64,000 nt of DNA from Nocardia coubleae NBRC 108252 (GTDB lineage Bacteria > Actinomycetota > Actinomycetes > Mycobacteriales > Mycobacteriaceae). Each line of letters begins with the position of its first letter. Position 1 is the first letter of the stretch. The notes below the pieces were generated by a model. That model made no database searches. It was given only the letters and a program-made list of their open reading frames with translations, and was not told where the DNA came from. The DNA lies in contig NZ_BDBD01000019.1 of the NCBI RefSeq assembly GCF_001612805.1, positions 248,001 through 312,000 on the forward strand, read 5' to 3'. Positions 44,301 to 54,561 of the stretch are shown here, in pieces. Position numbers and translations under genes: made by a program.

Positions 44301-45257
44301 CACCGGAACGGCGTCGAGCACCATGCCCATGGGCGAGTTGCCGTTGGCCTGGAAGGCCGCGACGACCTTGAGGCGCTTGAGCGCGCGCAGCTTCTTCTGG
44401 CCCTTACCGCTGCGGATGGTCTCGCGCAGCGACTCGGCCTCGGCGTCGATGTCGAAGTTCTCCATCAGCTTCTGGATGGACTCCGCACCCATGGCACCGG
44501 TGAAGTACTCGCCGTAGCGGTCGACGAGCTCGCGGTAGAGCACCTCGTCGACGATGAGCTGCTTGACCGACAGCTTGGTGAAGGTGGTCCAGATCTCGTC
44601 GAGCCGGTCCAGCTCACGCTGGGCGCGGTCGCGCAGCTGACGCATCTCGCGCTCGCCGCCGTCCTTGACCTTGCGGCGCACGTCGGACTTGGCGCCCTCG
44701 GCCTCCAGCTCGGCCAGGTCGGCCTCGAGCTTCTGCGCGCGGGCCTCGAGATCGGCGTCGCGCTGATCGGCGACAGCCTTCTTCTCGACCTCCATCTCGG
44801 CCTCGAGGGTGCTGAGCTCGTTGTGGCGCAGCTCCTCGTCGACACCGACGATGACGTAGGCGGCGAAGTAGATGATCTTCTCGAGATCCTTCGGCGCCAG
44901 ATCCAGCAGGTAGCCCAAGCGCGACGGAACGCCCTTGAAGTACCAGATGTGGGTGACCGGTGCGGCCAGCTCGATGTGGCCCATGCGCTCACGACGCACC
45001 TTGGCGCGAGTCACCTCGACGCCACAGCGCTCACAGATGATGCCCTTGAAGCGGACGCGCTTGTACTTGCCGCAGTAGCACTCCCAGTCCCGGGTGGGGC
45101 CGAAGATCTTCTCGCAGAAGAGCCCGTCCTTCTCCGGCTTGAGCGTGCGGTAGTTGATGGTCTCCGGCTTCTTGACCTCGCCGTAGGACCAGTTGCGAAT
45201 GTCTTCGGCAGAGGCCAGGCCGATCCGGAGTTCATCGAAGAAGTTGACGTCTAGCAC
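41304..45257 (-). CDS. rpoC: RNA polymerase beta' subunit
   Basis: This 1317-residue protein is the catalytic beta' subunit. The active-site loop [16 protein letters not shown] holds the Mg-binding aspartates, [20 protein letters not shown] is the zinc ribbon, and [15 protein letters not shown] is near the trigger loop. It has the actinobacterial coiled insertion near residues 150-220. It is 111 bp after rpoB, with a hairpin in that gap, and ends at a strong terminator. Confidence 0.99.
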   Translation of the reverse strand: MLDVNFFDELRIGLASAEDIRNWSYGEVKKPETINYRTLKPEKDGLFCEKIFGPTRDWECYCGKYKRVRFKGIICERCGVEVTRAKVRRERMGHIELAAPVTHIWYFKGVPSRLGYLLDLAPKDLEKIIYFAAYVIVGVDEELRHNELSTLEAEMEVEKKAVADQRDADLEARAQKLEADLAELEAEGAKSDVRRKVKDGGEREMRQLRDRAQRELDRLDEIWTTFTKLSVKQLIVDEVLYRELVDRYGEYFTGAMGAESIQKLMENFDIDAEAESLRETIRSGKGQKKLRALKRLKVVAAFQANGNSPMGMVLDAVPVIPPELRPMVQLDGGRFATSDLNDLYRRVINRNNRLKRLIDLGAPEIIVNNEKRMLQESVDALFDNGRRGRPVTGPGNRPLKSLSDLLKGKQGRFRQNLLGKRVDYSGRSVIVVGPQLKLHQCGLPKLMALELFKPFVMKRLVDLNHAQNIKSAKRMVERQRPQVWDVLEEVIAEHPVMLNRAPTLHRLGIQAFEPQLVEGKAIQLHPLVCEAFNADFDGDQMAVHLPLSAEAQAEARILMLSSNNILSPASGRPLAMPRLDMVTGLFYLTRLDENGVGTYRAGGKDTPEFGVYSSPAEAQMAVDRGELTVRSLIKVRLTEQRPPKEIEAELFPEGWHRGDAWLAETTLGRVIFNELLPADYAFINEPMPKKRQATIINDLAERYPMIVVAQTVDKLKDAGFYWATRSGVTVSMSDVLVPPEKADIMERYEGMADQIEKKYQRGALDHQERNNALVKIWQEATEEVGAALRTHYPADNPIITIVDSGATGNFTQTRTLAGMKGLVTNPKGEFIPRPIKSSFREGLTVLEYFINTHGARKGLADTALRTADSGYLTRRLVDVSQDVIVREHDCGTERGIVVPIAEKQADGTIIRDAHVETSTFARTLAQDAVDANGNVIVAKGADLGDPALEALLEAGITEVKVRSVLTCTTGTGVCATCYGRSMATGKLVDIGEAVGIVAAQSIGEPGTQLTMRTFHQGGVAGDDITGGLPRVQELFEARVPKGKAPIAEVSGRVRLEDDDRFYKITIIPDDGSEEVVYDKLSKRQRLRVFKHDDGSERLLADGDHVEVGQQLLEGAADPHEVLRVMGPRQVQVHLVHEVQEVYRSQGVSIHDKHIEVIVRQMLRRVTIIDSGATEFLPGSLTERAEFEASNRRVVAEGGEPASGRPVLMGITKASLATDSWLSAASFQETTRVLTDAAINCRSDKLIGLKENVIIGKLIPAGTGINRYRNIQVQPTEEARAAAYAVPSYDDTYYSPDSFGSSTGAAVPLDDYGFSDYR

Positions 45258-45320
45258 GTAACTTCCTTTCCCCTGTTCGGGTCGAATTCGAGCAAAAGTT
45301 CACTAGTTGTCGAGCGCGGT

Positions 45321-45361
45321 GCGCGATGCGGGCGCCTTTTCCGGAGACGCCCGCACCGCGC
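45321..45361 (-). other. Long hairpin in the rpoB-rpoC spacer
   Basis: GCGCGATGCGGGCG (45321-45334) pairs over 14 bp, with one G-U pair, with CGCCCGCACCGCGC (45348-45361), around a 13-nt loop. It starts eight bases after the rpoB stop. There is no T-run. It may set the rpoB:rpoC ratio by attenuation, or by RNase III processing as in E. coli rpoBC. Confidence 0.7.
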
Positions 45362-45368
45362 TTACCAC

Positions 45369-48300
45369 CTAGTTCGCCAAATCGTCGACAGTGGCCGCTT
45401 CGTTCCTGGACAGGTTGATGCCCAGGTTCGCCGCGGCGCGCTCCAGATCCTCGTCGTCACCGTCACGCATCTCGATCGCGGCGCCGTCCGAAGACAGGAC
45501 CTCCACGTTGAGGCACAGCGACTGGAGTTCCTTGAGGAGCACCTTGAACGACTCCGGAATGCCCGGCTCCGGAATGTTCTCGCCCTTGACGATGGCCTCG
45601 TAGACCTTCACGCGGCCGACCACGTCGTCGGACTTGATGGTCAGGAGCTCCTGCAGCGTGTACGCCGCACCGTAGGCCTGCATGGCCCAGCACTCCATCT
45701 CACCGAAACGCTGACCACCGAACTGCGCCTTACCACCCAGCGGCTGCTGCGTGATCATCGAGTACGGACCGGTCGAACGCGCGTGGATCTTGTCGTCGAC
45801 CAGGTGGTGCAGCTTCAGGATGTACATGTAACCGACCGCGACCGGGTACGGGAACGGCTCGCCGGAACGACCGTCGAACAGGGTCGCCTTGCCGTCGGCG
45901 TCGACCATCCGCTCGCCGTCACGGTTGGGCAGCGTCGAGCCGAGCAGACCGGTGAGCTCGTTGTCCTTCGCGCCGTCGAAGACGGGCGTCGCGATGTTCG
46001 AGTCGGCCGGTGCGGCCAGCATCTCCTCGGGCAGCGTGGCCGCCCACTCGGGACGAGTGCCGTCCGAGGCCACGTCGATGTTCCAGCCGGCCTTACCGAT
46101 CCACCCGAGATGGGTTTCCAGGATCTGGCCGATGTTCATACGACGCGGCACACCGTGGGTGTTGAGGATGATGTCGACCGGGGTGCCGTCGGGCATGAAC
46201 GGCATGTCCTCCACGGGGAGGATCTTGCCGATGACGCCCTTGTTGCCGTGGCGGCCGGCGAGCTTGTCGCCGTCCTGGATCTTGCGCTTCTGCGCCACGT
46301 AGACACGGACCAGCTCGTTCACGCCGGGAGGCAGATCGTCGTCGTCCTCGCGCGAGAACACGCGGATGCCGATGACCTTGCCGGACTCACCGTGGGGCAC
46401 CTTCAGCGAGGTGTCGCGCACTTCGCGCGCCTTCTCACCGAAGATGGCACGCAGCAGGCGCTCTTCCGGGGTGAGCTCGGTCTCGCCCTTGGGCGTGACC
46501 TTGCCGACCAGGATGTCGCCGTCGCGGACCTCGGCACCGATGCGGATGATGCCGCGCTCGTCCAGGTCGGCCAGCACCTCGTCGGAGACGTTCGGGATGT
46601 CCCGGGTGATCTCCTCGGCGCCCAGCTTGGTGTCGCGGGCGTCGATCTCGTGCTCTTCGATGTGGATCGAGGTGAGAACGTCCTCTTCCACGAGGCGCTG
46701 CGACAGGATGATCGCGTCCTCGTAGTTGTGGCCTTCCCACGGCATGATCGCGACGAGCAGGTTCTTGCCCAGCGCCATCTCACCGTTCTCGGTGCAGGGA
46801 CCGTCGGCCAGCACCTGACCGGCCTCGACCCGCTGACCCTCGTCCACGATCGGACGCTGGTTGGAGCAGGTGCCCTGGTTGGAGCGGTTGAACTTGCGCA
46901 TCCGGTAGGACTTGCGGCTGCCGTCGTCGGCCATCACGGTGACGTAGTCGGCCGAGACCTCCTCGACCACACCCGACTTCTCGTTCACCACGACATCGCC
47001 GGCGTCGACCGCGGCGCGCAGCTCCATGCCGGTGCCCACGATGGGAGCCTCGGAACGGATCAGCGGCACGGCCTGACGCTGCATGTTCGCACCCATGAGG
47101 GCACGGTTGGCGTCGTCGTGCTCGAGGAACGGGATCATGGCCGTCGCGACCGACACCATCTGGCGCGGCGAGATGTCCATGTAGTCGACCTGCGACGGCG
47201 AGACGAACTCGACCTCTTCACCGGCGCGCCGCACGAGGACCTTCTCCTCGATGAAGCGACCCTCGGCGTCGACCGGCGAGTTGGCCTGCGCGCGGACGTA
47301 ACGGTCTTCCTCGTCGGCCGTGAGGTACTTGACCTCGTCGGTGACCTTGCCGTCGACGACCTTGCGGTACGGCGTCTCGATGAAGCCGAACGGGTTGACC
47401 CGCGCGTACACCGACAGCGAACCGATCAGGCCGATGTTCGGGCCTTCCGGGGTCTCGATCGGGCACATGCGGCCGTAGTGCGACGGGTGGACGTCACGAA
47501 CTTCCAGACCGGCACGCTCACGGGACAGACCACCCGGGCCCAGCGCCGAGAGGCGGCGCTTGTGGGTGAGACCCGACAGCGGGTTGTTCTGGTCCATGAA
47601 CTGCGACAGCTGGGAGGTTCCGAAGAACTCCTTGATCGCCGCGACCACGGGACGGATGTTGATCAGGGTCTGCGGCGTGATCGCCTCGACGTCCTGAGTC
47701 GTCATCCGTTCGCGGACCACGCGCTCCATGCGGGACAGGCCAACGCGGATCTGGTTCTGGATCAGCTCGCCGACGGTGCGCAGACGACGGTTACCGAAGT
47801 GGTCGATGTCGTCGATCTCGACGGGGACCTCTTCGCCGCCGGGGGCGGTCATCGAGCGGTCACCGGCGTGCAGACGCACCAGGTACTCGATGGTGTCGAC
47901 GATGTCTTCCTTGGTGAGCACCGAGGAAGTGACCGGCTTGTCGAGGTTGATGCCGAGCTTCTTGTTGATCTTGTAGCGACCGACGCGCGCCAGGTCGTAG
48001 CGCTTCTCCTTGAAGAACAGGTTCTCCAGCAGAGTCTGCGCGGACTCCTTGGTCGGCGGCTCGCCCGGACGCAGCTTGCGGTAGATGTCGAGCAGCGCCT
48101 CGTCCTGGCCGGGCGTGCTGTCCTTCTCCAGGGTCGACATCATGATCTCGGAGAAGCCGAAACGCTCGACGATCTCCTCGGTGGTCATGCCGAGTGCCTT
48201 GAGCAGCACGGTGACCGGCTGACGGCGCTTGCGGTCGATGCGGACACCGACGGTGTCGCGCTTGTCGACGTCGAATTCCAGCCAGGCGCCGCGCGACGGG

Positions 48301-48869
48301 ATCACGCGCACGCTGTGCAGGTCCTTCTCGGTGGCCTTGTCGATGCTGTGATCGAAGTACACGCCGGGGGAACGCACGAGCTGGGAGACGACGACACGCT
48401 CGGTGCCGTTGATGATGAAGGTGCCCTTGTCGGTCATCATGGGGAAATCACCCATGAAGACGGTCTGGCTCTTGATCTCGCCGGTGTTGTTGTTGATGAA
48501 CTCCGCGGTGACGAACAGAGGCGCCGCGTAGGTCATGTCCTTCTCTTTGCACTCATCGATGGAGGCCTTGACCTCTTCGAAGCGCGGGTCGGAGAACGAC
48601 AGGGACATCGAACCGGAGAAATCCTCGATCGGCGAGAGCTCTTCGAGCACCTCTTCGAGGCCGCCTGCGAGACCGACGTCGCCGCGTGCGGCCGCCTTCT
48701 CACGCCAGTCGGGAGAACCGACCAACCAGGCGAACGAGTCCGTTTGTAGGTCGAGAAGTCCGGGCACCTCCAAGGGCTCTCGGATCTTCGCGAACGAAAC
48801 CCTCAACGGGGCTCCGGGGATACCAGCCTTGGTCTGGGTGGAGACTGCCAAGATGCGTCCTTCCAGCAC
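45369..48869 (-). CDS. rpoB: RNA polymerase beta subunit
   Basis: This 1166-residue protein begins [15 protein letters not shown]. The rifampicin region [20 protein letters not shown] then [18 protein letters not shown] is fully wild type, with D, H and S at the classic positions (M. tuberculosis D435, H445, S450). The homologous N-terminal tail is poorly conserved and the start is the ATG at 48869. The gene is first in rpoBC, with its own promoter about 170 bp upstream. Rifampicin resistance by a second rpoB copy, as in some Nocardia, would need a gene outside this window. Confidence 0.99.
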   Translation of the reverse strand: MLEGRILAVSTQTKAGIPGAPLRVSFAKIREPLEVPGLLDLQTDSFAWLVGSPDWREKAAARGDVGLAGGLEEVLEELSPIEDFSGSMSLSFSDPRFEEVKASIDECKEKDMTYAAPLFVTAEFINNNTGEIKSQTVFMGDFPMMTDKGTFIINGTERVVVSQLVRSPGVYFDHSIDKATEKDLHSVRVIPSRGAWLEFDVDKRDTVGVRIDRKRRQPVTVLLKALGMTTEEIVERFGFSEIMMSTLEKDSTPGQDEALLDIYRKLRPGEPPTKESAQTLLENLFFKEKRYDLARVGRYKINKKLGINLDKPVTSSVLTKEDIVDTIEYLVRLHAGDRSMTAPGGEEVPVEIDDIDHFGNRRLRTVGELIQNQIRVGLSRMERVVRERMTTQDVEAITPQTLINIRPVVAAIKEFFGTSQLSQFMDQNNPLSGLTHKRRLSALGPGGLSRERAGLEVRDVHPSHYGRMCPIETPEGPNIGLIGSLSVYARVNPFGFIETPYRKVVDGKVTDEVKYLTADEEDRYVRAQANSPVDAEGRFIEEKVLVRRAGEEVEFVSPSQVDYMDISPRQMVSVATAMIPFLEHDDANRALMGANMQRQAVPLIRSEAPIVGTGMELRAAVDAGDVVVNEKSGVVEEVSADYVTVMADDGSRKSYRMRKFNRSNQGTCSNQRPIVDEGQRVEAGQVLADGPCTENGEMALGKNLLVAIMPWEGHNYEDAIILSQRLVEEDVLTSIHIEEHEIDARDTKLGAEEITRDIPNVSDEVLADLDERGIIRIGAEVRDGDILVGKVTPKGETELTPEERLLRAIFGEKAREVRDTSLKVPHGESGKVIGIRVFSREDDDDLPPGVNELVRVYVAQKRKIQDGDKLAGRHGNKGVIGKILPVEDMPFMPDGTPVDIILNTHGVPRRMNIGQILETHLGWIGKAGWNIDVASDGTRPEWAATLPEEMLAAPADSNIATPVFDGAKDNELTGLLGSTLPNRDGERMVDADGKATLFDGRSGEPFPYPVAVGYMYILKLHHLVDDKIHARSTGPYSMITQQPLGGKAQFGGQRFGEMECWAMQAYGAAYTLQELLTIKSDDVVGRVKVYEAIVKGENIPEPGIPESFKVLLKELQSLCLNVEVLSSDGAAIEMRDGDDEDLERAAANLGINLSRNEAATVDDLAN

Positions 48870-49036
48870 CTCACGCGCGTCGCGTGGTGGTCCGCGACCG
48901 TCGCTTGTCTGCTACGAATTCCGCTGGTTACAACCCGAACGAAACCCGAACAGGCAGCAGCGGAAGTAACACCGGAAGGGTGGAACTTACGTGTGCGAAT
49001 CAAGGTGTGGACAGGAGGCAGCCAGCGCAACGTCCA

Positions 49037-49066
49037 AACTTACACCCCTATGCAAGGGGGTGTCAA
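49037..49066 (-). promoter_or_regulatory. rpoB promoter with a palindrome in the spacer
   Basis: On the minus strand TTGACA (49061-49066) and TAAGTT (49037-49042) are 18 bp apart. The region contains ACACCCC (49042-49048) and GGGGTGT (49057-49063), a perfect 7-8-7 inverted repeat overlapping both hexamers' edges. It lies about 170 bp upstream of rpoB, so the leader is long. The rest of the 524-bp gap 48870-49393 holds the rpoB leader and, near 49350, the mceG terminator; I see no further gene. Confidence 0.65.
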
Positions 49067-49349
49067 CATACCATCCGAGTCATCACTCGGACGGCAAACG
49101 CGCCGAAGTCCCGGGACGCTGGCCGCGTCGGAAACTCGGGCGCCGAAGCCCCTGTAACAGCAGACGCTGTTGTGAATAGGGTGACGGTTCGCGACCGGCT
49201 CGTCAAGTGGCGCGGCGGCTCCGTGTCCGAGATCGAGATCGCCTGGCGCGCTGGGCATCCCCGCCCGAACCGCGGTTATTTTACCCGCGACACGCCGTGT
49301 GCGCCATCCCGCGAAACGCCAGGTCAGGGCGCTTTCCGGCACCGGAACG

Positions 49350-49381
49350 CGAAAGGCCCCGGGCGAACCCGGGGCCTTTCG
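49350..49381 (-). terminator. Terminator after mceG
   Basis: CGAAAGGCCCCGGG and its exact complement make a 14-bp perfect stem around a four-base loop (TTCG on the minus strand), 12 bp past the mceG stop. It isolates mceG from the rpoB promoter. Confidence 0.88.
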
Positions 49382-49393
49382 AGACGAAACTTG

Positions 49394-50461
49394 TCAGCCG
49401 TTGGTCTGGCCGTGCGGCATCGCTTTGAACGATTCGGTGGGGTGATCGTTGCCCCCGTAGGCGGCCATCACCTGGGTGTCGTCGGACTCGGCCAGCGACT
49501 CGCGGATGGCGGCCTGGGCCGCGGCAGGCAGGGTGTGCATGATCTCGCGCACACGGGCCTGACGACGGTAGACGGCCTGCCGTGCGGGCATGCCCGGCTC
49601 GGCCTTCATCTGCGGGATGATGCCCTCGATCTCCTCGGCGCCACCGTGGTGGTGACCGGCGTCGACGAGCGCCTGCTCGCGCGCCATCTGCGCCTCGTCC
49701 TTCTCCTCGGACATACCGATCGGGCCGATCATGCGGCCGTTGAGGAACTGCTTGACCACCGGCTCCTCGCTGGTGAGCAGCACCTCACGCGGGCCGAACA
49801 TCACCAGCTGACGACGGAACAGCATGCCGATGTTGTCGGGCACGGTGCGGGCCAGGTTGATGTTGTGCGTCACGATGAGGATCGTCGCGTCGATCTGGGC
49901 GTTGATGTTGAGCAGCAGCTGCGCGAGGTACGAGGTACGCACCGGGTCGAGGCCGGAGTCGGGCTCGTCGACGAGGATGATCTGTGGGTCGAGCACCAGC
50001 GCGCGGGCCAGGCCGGCGCGCTTGCGCATACCACCGGAGATCTCGCCGGGCAGTTTGTTCTCCGCGCCGAGCAGACCGGTGAGCTCGAGCTTCTCCATCA
50101 CGATGCGACGGATCTCGGTTTCCGACTTCTTGGTGTGCTCGCGCAGCGGGAACGCGATGTTGTCGAACAGATTCATCGAGCCGAACAGCGCGCCGTCCTG
50201 GAAAAGGACGCCGAACAGTTTGCGGATCTCGTAGAGCTCCTTGTTGGAGCAGGTGGTGATATCGGTGCCATCGATGAAGATCGACCCGCGCTCGGGCCGC
50301 AGCAGACCGATGAGCGATTTCAGGAACACCGACTTACCCGTACCCGAGGGGCCGAGCAGCGCGCTCACCTCGCCCGAAGGGAGCGTGATCGACACGTCCT
50401 GCCAAATTCGCTGTGAACCGAAGGACTTGGTTACACCCTCGGTCCTGACCTCGACGCCCAC
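49394..50461 (-). CDS. mceG: MceG (Mkl) ATPase of Mce lipid transporters
   Basis: This protein of about 355 residues is the shared ATPase of Mce lipid importers, homologous to Mycobacterium Rv0655. Walker A is GPSGTGKSVFLKSL, the signature is ISGGMRKRAGLARAL, and Walker B is IILVDEPDSGLDPVRT. The motif GALFGSMNLFDNIAFPLREH is specific to MlaF/MceG. The C-terminal extension (HTLPAAAQAAIRESLAE) is actinobacterial. A GTG at 50461 with GGAGG five bases upstream matches the relatives' start; ATGs at 50473 and 50488 are alternatives. It lies between rplL and rpoB. Confidence 0.95.
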   Translation of the reverse strand: MGVEVRTEGVTKSFGSQRIWQDVSITLPSGEVSALLGPSGTGKSVFLKSLIGLLRPERGSIFIDGTDITTCSNKELYEIRKLFGVLFQDGALFGSMNLFDNIAFPLREHTKKSETEIRRIVMEKLELTGLLGAENKLPGEISGGMRKRAGLARALVLDPQIILVDEPDSGLDPVRTSYLAQLLLNINAQIDATILIVTHNINLARTVPDNIGMLFRRQLVMFGPREVLLTSEEPVVKQFLNGRMIGPIGMSEEKDEAQMAREQALVDAGHHHGGAEEIEGIIPQMKAEPGMPARQAVYRRQARVREIMHTLPAAAQAAIRESLAESDDTQVMAAYGGNDHPTESFKAMPHGQTNG

Positions 50462-50639
50462 GCCTACCTCCATTGATCCTGCGAGCACCCCACCCGCTCA
50501 CCGCGCGCTCACATCTCGGCGGTGCGTCACGACACTGTGGGTCCGGTCACTGTAACCCATGAGTGAGACGGGGCACACCTCTACATGACTGAAGAGTAAC
50601 CCCGACCATGCGCTACAGCGCGTATCACTTTCCCATGTC

Positions 50640-50681
50640 CGTATATATAACAAACGGGCGGCCCCCTGAGGGACCGCCCGT
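50640..50681 (-). terminator. Terminator after rplL
   Basis: ACGGGCGG...CCC and GGG-A-CCGCCCGT form an 11-bp stem with one bulge at 50654-50681. On the minus strand it is followed by TTGTTATATATA. It lies 22 bp past the rplL stop and ends the rplJL transcript. Confidence 0.85.
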
Positions 50682-50702
50682 TCGTCTACGCGAAGCGCTG
50701 AA

Positions 50703-51089
50703 TTACTTGACCGAGACCTTGGCGCCGGCCTCTTCCAGCTTCGCCTTGGCAGCCTCGGCGGCGTCCTTGGCGACCTTCTCCAGGATCGGCTTCGGGGCAC
50801 CCTCGACCAGGTCCTTGGCTTCCTTCAGGCCCAGGCCCGAGACGATCTCACGGACCACCTTGATGACCTGGATCTTCTTGTCGCCGGCACCCTCGAGGAT
50901 GACGTCGAACTCGTCCTGCTCCTCAGCGGCCTCGGCCGGAGCAGCGGCGCCACCGGCGGCAGCGACGGCGACGGGGGCAGCAGCGGTGACCTCGAACTTC
51001 TCCTCGAACGCCTTCACGAAGCCCGAGAGCTCCAGCAGGGTCATCTCCGAGAAAACGTCGAGCAGCTCTTCGGTGGACAGCTTGGCCAT
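50703..51089 (-). CDS. rplL: 50S ribosomal protein L7/L12
   Basis: This 128-residue stalk protein has an N-terminal dimerisation helix ([20 protein letters not shown]), an alanine-rich hinge ([15 protein letters not shown]) and a C-terminal factor-binding domain ([18 protein letters not shown], then KILEKV-like [11 protein letters not shown]). It recruits EF-Tu and EF-G. It follows rplJ by 60 bp. The start is the ATG at 51089. Confidence 0.99.
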   Translation of the reverse strand: MAKLSTEELLDVFSEMTLLELSGFVKAFEEKFEVTAAAPVAVAAAGGAAAPAEAAEEQDEFDVILEGAGDKKIQVIKVVREIVSGLGLKEAKDLVEGAPKPILEKVAKDAAEAAKAKLEEAGAKVSVK

Positions 51090-51149
51090 GATTGTTCCTT
51101 TCGGTGGTGAATGTCTTGGTGCGCGGGCGGTAACACCCACACGGGGGTA

Positions 51150-51680
51150 TTACTCGGCAGCGCCTTCGGCCTGCTTCTTCTCCTGCAGCGCGGCGGCCAG
51201 ACGGGCCACCTGACCGGCAGGAGCCGAGAACAGCCCGGCAGCCTTGGACATGTTGCCCTTCATCGCGCCGGCCAGCTTGGCCAGCAGGACCTCACGGCTC
51301 TCGAGGTCGGCGATCTTCTCGACCTCGGACACGGACAGCGCAGCGCCGTCCATGTAGCCGCCCTTGATGATGAGCGCCTTGTTCTCCTTGGCGAAGGTCT
51401 TGATGGCCTTCGCGGCGTCGACCGGCTCACCCTGGATGAAGGTGATGGCGGTCGGTCCGACGAACAAGTCGTCAAGGCCCTCGATGCCCGCTTCCGCGGC
51501 CGCACGCTTGACCAGGGTGTTCTTGGCGACGGAGTACGTGGCACCGGCGCCAAGCGCGCGACGCAGCTCGGTGAGCTTGCCGACCGACAGGCCACGGTAT
51601 TCCGTGACAACAGTGGCCGTGGAGTTCTTGAACTGCTCCGCGATCTCCGCGACAGCGGTGACCTTTTCAGGCTTCGCCAT
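51150..51680 (-). CDS. rplJ: 50S ribosomal protein L10
   Basis: This 176-residue protein (uL10) begins [20 protein letters not shown], with the rRNA-binding domain at the N-terminus and a C-terminal helix ([15 protein letters not shown]) that carries L7/L12 dimers. In most bacteria the L10-(L12)n complex represses its own mRNA through a structured leader; a candidate leader lies upstream at 51681-51860. GAGGAGG precedes the ATG. Confidence 0.99.
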   Translation of the reverse strand: MAKPEKVTAVAEIAEQFKNSTATVVTEYRGLSVGKLTELRRALGAGATYSVAKNTLVKRAAAEAGIEGLDDLFVGPTAITFIQGEPVDAAKAIKTFAKENKALIIKGGYMDGAALSVSEVEKIADLESREVLLAKLAGAMKGNMSKAAGLFSAPAGQVARLAAALQEKKQAEGAAE

Positions 51681-51850
51681 ACTTCGCCTCCTCTCTGATG
51701 TCGGTTCGTGAACGCGCACTACCGAATTCAGGGGCCGGCGACAAAACTAACGCCCCGGACGCAAGGCGTACCGGGGCGCGAAAGAATAGAATTCTTCTGC
51801 CTCAGCTCTCCCTGCGTGGGCCGCCGGCAATGTCGCCGGACCTTCGATCG
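51681..51850 (-). promoter_or_regulatory. rplJ leader with attenuator-like hairpin (L10 leader candidate)
   Basis: The 413-bp gap before rplJ (shared with the divergent MFS gene) holds, on the minus strand, CGCCCCGG-N12-CCGGGGCG (51751-51778), followed by TTAGTTTTGTCG: a GC hairpin with T-rich tail about 70 bases before the ATG. A second smaller hairpin (GCCGGC.../...GCCGGAC region, about 51822-51842) lies upstream. This fits the autoregulatory L10 leader of Rfam; the consensus kink-turn was not confirmed by eye. The rest of the gap (51851-52093) shows no gene. Confidence 0.55.
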
Positions 51851-52093
51851 AATACCGCGCGAGCGGCATCGACGACCAACGGTCTTCGGTAGAACGAATG
51901 GGTAGTCGTCGAACAGGCCGACGACCGGATTCCACTGTACCTGCACCCACCCCCATCTGCCAAAACGGGTCGGTGGGTGCCCGGAATGCCCGAATGTGTT
52001 GTGAGCCAGGCCACTTTGATTCCTACATTGTGGTAGCAATCGCACGCGAAAGGTGTTACGCAGGGTGACAGTAACCTGGTTCACTCCTGGCTT

Positions 52094-53704
52094 ATGACAA
52101 CCTCCGTAGTCGCTCCACCAGTGTTGCTGGACCGGCGTTCCCGGCGATTCCTCGCACTCGCCGTGATCTGTCTGGCCGAACTGCTGGTCGTCCTCGACAA
52201 CACCATCGTCAACGTCGCTCTCCCCTCCATCGGCGTCCAGCTCGCCACCGGCGTCTCCGGCCTGCAATGGGTCGTCGACGCCTACACCCTCACCTTCGCC
52301 GGACTACTGCTCGCCGCGGGCAACCTCGGTGACCGGTACGGCCGCAGGCGGATCATGACGATCGGCTTGGTCGGCATCGCAATCATGTCGGTCGGCGGCG
52401 CGCTCGCCGAGTCGATGACCCAGGTCATCGCGGCCCGCGCGGCGATGGGCGTCTTCGCGGCCGCCGTCTTCCCCGCCACCCTCGCCCTGATCATCAACAT
52501 CTTCACCGACCGGCGCGAACGCGCGCTCGCCATCGCCGCCTGGACCGCGATGGCGGGCTTCGCCATCGCCATCGGCCCGATCTCGGGCGGCTGGCTGCTC
52601 GAACACTTCAGCTGGCACTCGGTGTTCTGGATCAATGTGCCGGTGGCGCTCGCCGCGTTGATCGCGACACTGATCTGGGTGCCGGAATCGCGAGCCGAGC
52701 AGGTCGGCAAGCTGGATCTACCCGGGATCGGACTCTCGATCGCCGGCATCACGCTGGTGGTGTGGGCGATCATCGAGGCACCGCACAACGGCTGGCTCTC
52801 GCTCACCACCCTCTGCACCGCCACACTCGGCGCGCTCCTGCTCGCCGCCTTCGTGATCTGGGAATTGCGTACGCCCGCACCGATTCTCGACATGCGACTG
52901 TTCCGCAATCGACGATTCTCGTTGCCCGCCTTGGCCATTGCCATCGGCTATTTCTCGATGTTCGGATTCCTGTTCCTGATCACCCAGTACTTCCAGGGCG
53001 TGCGCGAATACACGCCACTCGAATTCGGCATCGCCTCGCTGCCGTTCGCGTTCTCGGTGGCGATCGGCGCCCCCGTCGCGACCCTGCTCGCGCAACGGGT
53101 CGGCACCACGGCGGTCCTGGTGATCGGCCTGCTGCTCACCGGCCTCGGCCTCTACCTGGGCGGACAGGTCACCGTGGACAGCAGCTATCTGATCGGGGTA
53201 CTGCCATCGATGGTGTCGATGGCACTCGGCCTCGGCATCGTGCAGGGTCCGGCCACCGAATCGATCATGTCGGCGCTACCCCTGGAGGAGGCGGGCGCCG
53301 GTTCGGCCGTCAACGACACCACCCGCGAGATCGGCGGCACCCTCGGCGTCGCGGTCCTCGGCTCGATCGTCGCCTCGTACTACGCCAGCCGGATCGGTGC
53401 CCGAATCGACGCCATCCCGGTCGGCATCATGAACGACAACGAGAAGAGCCTGGTCAAAGCCAGTCCCCTCAGCGTCTTGGAGCTGCGCAAACGCGAACTC
53501 GCCCCGTTCCTCGAAACCCAGCGCGAGAACCTCATCGTCGCCATGAAGACGGCAACCCTGCAGGGCGCACACGCCGCCTCCCTCGTCGCGACCGGCGCGG
53601 TCCTCGTCTGCGCGGTGATCGTGGCGATCTTCCTGCCCTGGAAACCACACAGCGGCGAGTCCGTACTGCTCGCCTGGCGCGACACCGACGACGCCGAGCG
53701 CTGA
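52094..53704 (+). CDS. MFS multidrug exporter, DHA2/EmrB-QacA family
   Basis: This 536-residue protein with 14 predicted helices has VVLDNTIVNVALPSIG (motif D1), GDRYGRRRIMTIG (motif A) and FAIAIGPISGGWL (motif C, antiporter signature). It exports hydrophobic drugs or dyes in exchange for protons. It is the only plus-strand gene between rplA and rplJ, so it separates two usually clustered ribosomal units. There is no adjoining regulator. Confidence 0.92.
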   Translation: MTTSVVAPPVLLDRRSRRFLALAVICLAELLVVLDNTIVNVALPSIGVQLATGVSGLQWVVDAYTLTFAGLLLAAGNLGDRYGRRRIMTIGLVGIAIMSVGGALAESMTQVIAARAAMGVFAAAVFPATLALIINIFTDRRERALAIAAWTAMAGFAIAIGPISGGWLLEHFSWHSVFWINVPVALAALIATLIWVPESRAEQVGKLDLPGIGLSIAGITLVVWAIIEAPHNGWLSLTTLCTATLGALLLAAFVIWELRTPAPILDMRLFRNRRFSLPALAIAIGYFSMFGFLFLITQYFQGVREYTPLEFGIASLPFAFSVAIGAPVATLLAQRVGTTAVLVIGLLLTGLGLYLGGQVTVDSSYLIGVLPSMVSMALGLGIVQGPATESIMSALPLEEAGAGSAVNDTTREIGGTLGVAVLGSIVASYYASRIGARIDAIPVGIMNDNEKSLVKASPLSVLELRKRELAPFLETQRENLIVAMKTATLQGAHAASLVATGAVLVCAVIVAIFLPWKPHSGESVLLAWRDTDDAER

Positions 53705-53711
53705 AACGCCG

Positions 53712-53744
53712 CGAGGGTGGGAACGCAGTGCGTTCCCACCCTCG
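53712..53744. terminator. Bidirectional terminator between MFS and rplA
   Basis: CGAGGGTGGGAACGC (53712-53726) pairs perfectly with GCGTTCCCACCCTCG (53730-53744) around a three-base loop, between the convergent stops at 53704 and 53774. Confidence 0.88.
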
Positions 53745-53773
53745 TGGTCGATCAGGAGCTACCTGTCAGAAGC

Positions 53774-54487
53774 TCACGCGTCCTCGTCGAGGAGGTTGCG
53801 GGTGCGGTTCGGGTCCACCGGGATGCCCGGGCCGGTGTTGGTCGAAACCGTGATCTTCTTGACGTAGCGACCCTTGGCGGTCGACGGCTTCACACGCAGG
53901 ATTTCGTCCAGCGCGGCACCGTAGTTCTCCACCAGCTTGGCGTCGTCGAACGAGGCCTTGCCGATGACGAAGTGCAGGTTGGCCTGCTTGTCGACGCGGA
54001 AGTTGATCTTGCCGCCCTTGATGTCGTTGACGGCCTTGGTCACATCGTTGGTGACGGTGCCCGTCTTCGGGTTCGGCATCAGACCACGCGGGCCGAGGAC
54101 ACGCGCGATGCGGCCGACCTTGGCCATCTGGTCCGGGGTGGCGATCGCGGCGTCGAAGTCGAGCCAGCCGCCCTGGATCCGCTCGATCAGGTCCTCGGCG
54201 CCAACGGCGTCGGCACCGGCGGCTTCGGCCTCGGCGGCCTTCTCGCCGGCGGCGAACACGATGACGCGGGCGGTCTTACCGGTGCCGTGCGGCAGGTTGA
54301 CGGTGCCACGGACCATCTGGTCGGCCTTGCGGGGATCCACGCCGAGACGAACGGCGACCTCGACGGTCGCGTCGGTCTTGGTGGTCGCGGTCTCCTTCGC
54401 CAGGCGCGCGGCGGCCAGCGGGGAGTACAGCTTGTCGCGATCGACCTTCTCAGCAGCGGCGAGATACGCCTTGCTTCGCTTTGCCAT
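53774..54487 (-). CDS. rplA: 50S ribosomal protein L1
   Basis: This 237-residue protein (uL1) has [20 protein letters not shown], the L1 signature, and begins [18 protein letters not shown]1 forms the mobile L1 stalk that helps deacylated tRNA leave the E site. It follows rplK by 74 bp and ends at a bidirectional terminator, so rplK-rplA is a separate unit from rplJ-rplL. Confidence 0.99.
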   Translation of the reverse strand: MAKRSKAYLAAAEKVDRDKLYSPLAAARLAKETATTKTDATVEVAVRLGVDPRKADQMVRGTVNLPHGTGKTARVIVFAAGEKAAEAEAAGADAVGAEDLIERIQGGWLDFDAAIATPDQMAKVGRIARVLGPRGLMPNPKTGTVTNDVTKAVNDIKGGKINFRVDKQANLHFVIGKASFDDAKLVENYGAALDEILRVKPSTAKGRYVKKITVSTNTGPGIPVDPNRTRNLLDEDA

Positions 54488-54561
54488 GTTTCTCTGTCCT
54501 TAATCTGGTTCAGAAGTGGTTGTCGGGCCTGGCCGGCCCTCCCACTCGAGTTGCTGGAAGA

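Noticed and set aside
41850-45254. An 1134-codon plus-strand frame
   Set aside because: It is the mirror of rpoC; composition is H/L/V/D-rich and no domain is visible.
45783-48749. A 988-codon plus-strand frame
   Set aside because: It is antisense to rpoB with no domain or ribosome-binding site.
45369-48869. Rifampicin resistance at rpoB
   Set aside because: RRDR residues Asp, His and Ser are wild type; resistance would need another locus.
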